A DNA stretch of 64,000 bases, from the NCBI GenBank assembly GCA_947477885.1, contig CANJUD010000001.1, positions 172,632-236,631 of the forward strand, read 5' to 3'. The DNA is from Bacteroidota bacterium. GTDB lineage: Bacteria > Bacteroidota > Bacteroidia > UKL13-3. The notes under the pieces were generated by a model. That model did not search any database. It had not been told where the DNA came from and worked only from the letters and a program-made list of their open reading frames with translations. Position numbers and translations under genes: made by a program. Numbering within the stretch: position 1 is the first letter of the stretch; the number at the start of each line of letters is the position of its first letter. Below are positions 61,330 through 64,000 of this stretch, piece by piece.

Positions 61330-62666
61330 AGAGATTTAGTTTTTACAAATTTGGCAATATCCATAATCACCGGTTCATATATATTTCCAGGTTTAAAATA
61401 GTCAGCGGCTTTTGACAGGGCTTCTGTAGCACCTTCCACAAAAAGATGGTTGAGACGTGGGTATGATTTAAAAAAATGATTATTTGATTTATTATATTGT
61501 CTGAACAAATTGTAATCATCCATACGCACTTGGTAATCGCTTTCGCCTTGTAAAAATAAGATAGGTTTTTTAATTTTTGAAGCCAGAACAGCAGGATTAA
61601 TTTTATTTAAATGTATCCAATAGCTTCCTGGAAAACCCATAGGCAGCAAATCGCCATCAGTGTTGTCTTTAAGCGTATCACTTAACGAGAGTTTTGCTTG
61701 TGTTACTGCTTTTTCTTTCATCAGTTTTTCTGCATCTGATTTTAATATGCTATCTGGTGCCAGATAATCCATTTGTTCTTGTATTAAAACCCCCAAAGGC
61801 CTGGCAGCACCTGCCATACTAATTCCACCCGCAAATCCTTTTATATTTTTAAGCAAATAAGGCAACAACATCCCCCCTTCACTGTGCCCCAGCAAATATA
61901 TATTTTTAGCATCTATATATTTTTTTGTTTTGAGTAATTTTAAAGCACTTGCTATATCATAAGTATATTCATCATCAATAGTTGGTTTGCCTTTTGGATT
62001 AATATCCATGCTGTGTTTGTAGGTGCGTTTATCGAAACGTAAAACAGCGATACCTTGCGATGCGAGCCCTTCAGCCAAATCCTTAAATGGCATGCAGCCA
62101 CCAATTTCTTCATTCATTCCATTGGGACCCGAGCCCCATGCCAATATAATAGCAGGACTATTTTTTGCATTGCTTGGCACGGTGAGTTTGCCTTTCATCT
62201 TATAGTCACCGGTCACCACATCAATATCTGTTTCATAATACATTTTTTTGTTTGCGTACGTAGGCTCGGTATATCCACTTTTAAATTCGAGCGGGGCAAA
62301 CCAAAGACTAGTAATTTGACCTGTATCGTTAAAAGATATTTGTTCCATCAAACTTCCACGTTTAAAGTGGAATTTGGTCAAAAAATTCAAAATACCTTTT
62401 TTGGAAGCAGTGTCTGTGGTTTCATAATGACTGTAATCTCCATAATAAGCAATCAGTTGTTCCCACAGCGATTCCATCTTACTTGGGGGGAGAAAACTCG
62501 ACATTTTTGAATCGTAATATGCCGTTGTGCTGTCCCACTGCTGTTTTGCAATTGTCATATTATAATGAGATATTATATTCAGTTTGTCTTTAGTACTCAG
62601 ATTTTGGGCAAATGCAGCATTGCCAATAAGAGCTGTAATAAGTATAATTTTTAATTTGCTTAGCAT
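61326..62666 (-). CDS. Exported alpha/beta hydrolase (DUF3887-like N-terminus)
   Basis: 446 residues. Signal peptide (MLSKLKIILITALIGNAAFA). Residues about 25-120 resemble a DUF3887-like helical domain (STTAYYDSKMSSFLPPSKME). The hydrolase has AWGSGPNGMNEEIGGCMPF, the nucleophile elbow YLLGHSEGGML, a catalytic Asp in FLQGESDYQVRMDD and His in PRLNHLFVEG. It is like S9/acyl-peptide-type peptidases or esterases acting in the periplasm. First gene of the operon with the WG-repeat protein and lipoprotein; divergent from the cupin gene with 26 bases between starts. Confidence 0.85.
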   Translation of the reverse strand: MLSKLKIILITALIGNAAFAQNLSTKDKLNIISHYNMTIAKQQWDSTTAYYDSKMSSFLPPSKMESLWEQLIAYYGDYSHYETTDTASKKGILNFLTKFHFKRGSLMEQISFNDTGQITSLWFAPLEFKSGYTEPTYANKKMYYETDIDVVTGDYKMKGKLTVPSNAKNSPAIILAWGSGPNGMNEEIGGCMPFKDLAEGLASQGIAVLRFDKRTYKHSMDINPKGKPTIDDEYTYDIASALKLLKTKKYIDAKNIYLLGHSEGGMLLPYLLKNIKGFAGGISMAGAARPLGVLIQEQMDYLAPDSILKSDAEKLMKEKAVTQAKLSLSDTLKDNTDGDLLPMGFPGSYWIHLNKINPAVLASKIKKPILFLQGESDYQVRMDDYNLFRQYNKSNNHFFKSYPRLNHLFVEGATEALSKAADYFKPGNIYEPVIMDIAKFVKTKSL

Positions 62667-62677
62667 TGTAGTATGAT

Positions 62678-62685
62678 TATATTTG
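62678..62685 (+). promoter_or_regulatory. Bacteroidota -7 box of the cupin gene
   Basis: TATATTTG fits TAnnTTTG and ends 7 bases before the ATG at 62693. Confidence 0.5.
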
Positions 62686-62692
62686 CAATGTT

Positions 62693-63109
62693 ATGATAAA
62701 TTTCCATATCAAAAAAATAATATTCTTGCTTGCGGTATTCACTTATGGTCAATCTATGCTTGCACAAGTAATTTTGCTTCCTGATACGCTTACAGTTCCC
62801 GACACGGTGAGCAATATATGGAGCGAACGTATTAGCGGCGATAGCCTGAGCAGCGGCTTTATCATAGTGATTAAAAACGAGGTGAAAGCCCACAAACACT
62901 TATATCACAGCGAGCATATATCAGTTTTGGAAGGCACTGGCATTATGAAACTCGGAAAAAAAACCTTTGAATTAAAAGCTGGTATGGTAGTCTTTATCCC
63001 GAAGGGAACAGTACATTGGGTAAAAACCACTTCAAGAATTCGCCTTAAAGTACTATCCGTGCAATCGCCCTATTTTGATGGCAAAGACCGCGTAATGGTG
63101 GAACAGTGA
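62693..63109 (+). CDS. Exported cupin-domain protein
   Basis: 138 residues. A signal peptide (MINFHIKKIIFLLAVFTYGQ) precedes a single-domain cupin: HKHLYHSEHISVLEGTGIM carries the His/Glu metal ligands of motif 1 and MVVFIPKGTVHWVKTTS motif 2 with the last His. Probably a small metal-dependent enzyme or sugar/ligand-binding protein of the periplasm. It is divergent from the alpha/beta hydrolase operon. Confidence 0.8.
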   Translation: MINFHIKKIIFLLAVFTYGQSMLAQVILLPDTLTVPDTVSNIWSERISGDSLSSGFIIVIKNEVKAHKHLYHSEHISVLEGTGIMKLGKKTFELKAGMVVFIPKGTVHWVKTTSRIRLKVLSVQSPYFDGKDRVMVEQ

Positions 63110-63213
63110 CGGATTATAATAGTTTATATGAAAATCTCACTTTACCTTTGTTTAGCTTTTGGAAAGTTATTTAAAATAAATCATTCAATCACAAATCATT
63201 CAATCATTAAGTA

Positions 63214-64000
63214 GTGGACGGCCCAATAATCATATTCTTCACCCTTATTGCTTGTGCGTTTTTTTCAGGAATAGAGATAGCCTTTATTTCTGCAAACAAA
63301 TTGCGAATTGAACTCAAAAACAAACAAGGTAGCTTTTCAGCAAAAATCTTATCACCATTTGTAAAAACACCTTCCAAATTTATCAGTACTACGTTGGTGG
63401 GCAATAATACAGCCTTGGTTATTTATTCTATTTTTATGGAAGAAAAATTCTTGCATCCCATGTTGGAACCATATTTTCATGAACATAAATATATATTACT
63501 CATTCTTGCTACTTTTATTTCTACTATATTTATATTATTCACTGCCGAGTTTTTGCCCAAAGTATTATTTCGTATAAATCCTGATTTGATTTTGGAATTT
63601 TTTGCAGTACCATTTTTAATTATATATTATATATTTTATCCTTTGGTGCATTTTATAACCTGGTTGGCAAAGTCGATGCTTAATGGCATTTTTCGGTTGG
63701 ATTGGAAAGAAGGAGCTCCCGTTTTTGGCAAGGTCGATTTGGATGAATATATATCACAGTCGGCAAAAATGGATTTGGAAGAAGATGCAGATGTGGATAC
63801 GGAAATATTTAAAAATGCGCTTGATTTTGGTAATGTAAAAATTCGTCAGTGCCTTACGCCACGAACCGAAATCATTGGCATTGAGCAAAGTCAGTCTGTT
63901 GAAAAATTATATGAAGTATTGATTGAATCGGGCCATTCAAAAATTGTAGTATATGAAGAAAGTATTGACCATATAGTGGGATATATCCATCAAAATTCCT
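63214..64000 (+). CDS. CNNM/hemolysin family transporter, truncated at window end
   Basis: Only the first 262 residues are in the window. The start is GTG 63214 (a TAA stop lies just upstream, no ATG). The N-terminal DUF21/CNNM membrane domain has FSGIEIAFISANKLRIELKN (the typical 'SgsEtAlfSan' start), then VGNNTALVIYSIFM, FIKEFLPK-like TAEFLPKVLFRINPD, and four hydrophobic helices to about residue 150. A CBS-domain region begins near residue 205 (VKIRQCLTPRTEIIGIEQSQ). Members include magnesium-efflux CorB/CorC proteins and the gliding protein GldE; which of these it is cannot be told here. 63110-63213 holds a short tandem repeat, aaatcattcaatca. Confidence 0.85.
   Translation, partial: MDGPIIIFFTLIACAFFSGIEIAFISANKLRIELKNKQGSFSAKILSPFVKTPSKFISTTLVGNNTALVIYSIFMEEKFLHPMLEPYFHEHKYILLILATFISTIFILFTAEFLPKVLFRINPDLILEFFAVPFLIIYYIFYPLVHFITWLAKSMLNGIFRLDWKEGAPVFGKVDLDEYISQSAKMDLEEDADVDTEIFKNALDFGNVKIRQCLTPRTEIIGIEQSQSVEKLYEVLIESGHSKIVVYEESIDHIVGYIHQNS

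Overview
The window is chromosomal DNA of a member of the Bacteroidota, probably an environmental lineage near the Sphingobacteriales/Chitinophagales. The evidence is: promoters with the Bacteroidota -7 box TAnnTTTG and no visible Shine-Dalgarno sequences; a SprA (type IX secretion) gene next to ruvA; two proteins with type IX C-terminal sorting tails; DUF5723, DUF5683, DUF1573 and TIGR00266 family genes; and an AT-rich composition full of TATATA. There is no rRNA and no CRISPR. One tRNA (Arg, CCG) and a tmRNA gene are present. The right edge cuts a CNNM/CBS membrane protein.

Layout. 0.1-6.8 kb: a decayed gene, a UbiA-like membrane protein, purN, a minus-strand run (TIGR00266 protein, rfbC, paaD, lipoprotein), then a flippase and an SDR enzyme. 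7-18 kb: mostly housekeeping genes (MazG-like pyrophosphohydrolase, alpha/beta hydrolase, PIF1/RecD-like helicase, PAP2 phosphatase, uvrB, tRNA-Arg, lysS, aroC, xerD). 18-23 kb: a large OmpA-type outer membrane protein, a HAD phosphatase and a coiled-coil membrane protein. 23.2-25.5 kb: ssrA (tmRNA) with a 1.9 kb islet inserted at its 3' end, bounded by a 14 bp duplication and holding small or broken genes. 25.5-43 kb: a long minus-strand region with an M28 peptidase, a phosphopantetheinyl transferase and a membrane Fe-S protein in one tight operon, an E1-like/nitroreductase fusion, cdd, sprA, ruvA, a TrpF-like protein, DUF1573, a DciA-like protein, a deoxyhypusine synthase homologue and an LLM flavoenzyme. 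43-52 kb: a YkuK-like protein, rlmD, two type IX cargo proteins, an inositol monophosphatase, a fused oligopeptide ABC ATPase and serS. 52.8-57 kb: tmk, purM, DUF5683, parB, parA. 57.4-64 kb: a gene for only the N-terminal half of CarB, small lipoproteins, a hydrolase/WG-repeat/lipoprotein operon, a cupin and the CNNM protein.

How the parts fit. Most genes are core metabolism, translation, repair and segregation. SprA is the outer-membrane translocon for proteins such as those at 45283-46158 and 47258-49171. Tight ATGA overlaps mark translationally coupled operons (M28/PPTase, ruvA/sprA, and the three genes at 59531-62666).

The most unusual structure lies between genes. Almost every larger gap holds short interspersed palindromic repeats of several families, in both orientations and sometimes nested (best example 52606-52784). 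One has become the 3' end of a gene (39437), and another abuts a helicase gene that has no normal start codon (8551). The strongest candidates for follow-up are the ssrA islet, the nested palindromic element, the half-length CarB, the E1-like/nitroreductase fusion and the bacterial deoxyhypusine synthase homologue. I did not find a complete defence or mobile system.
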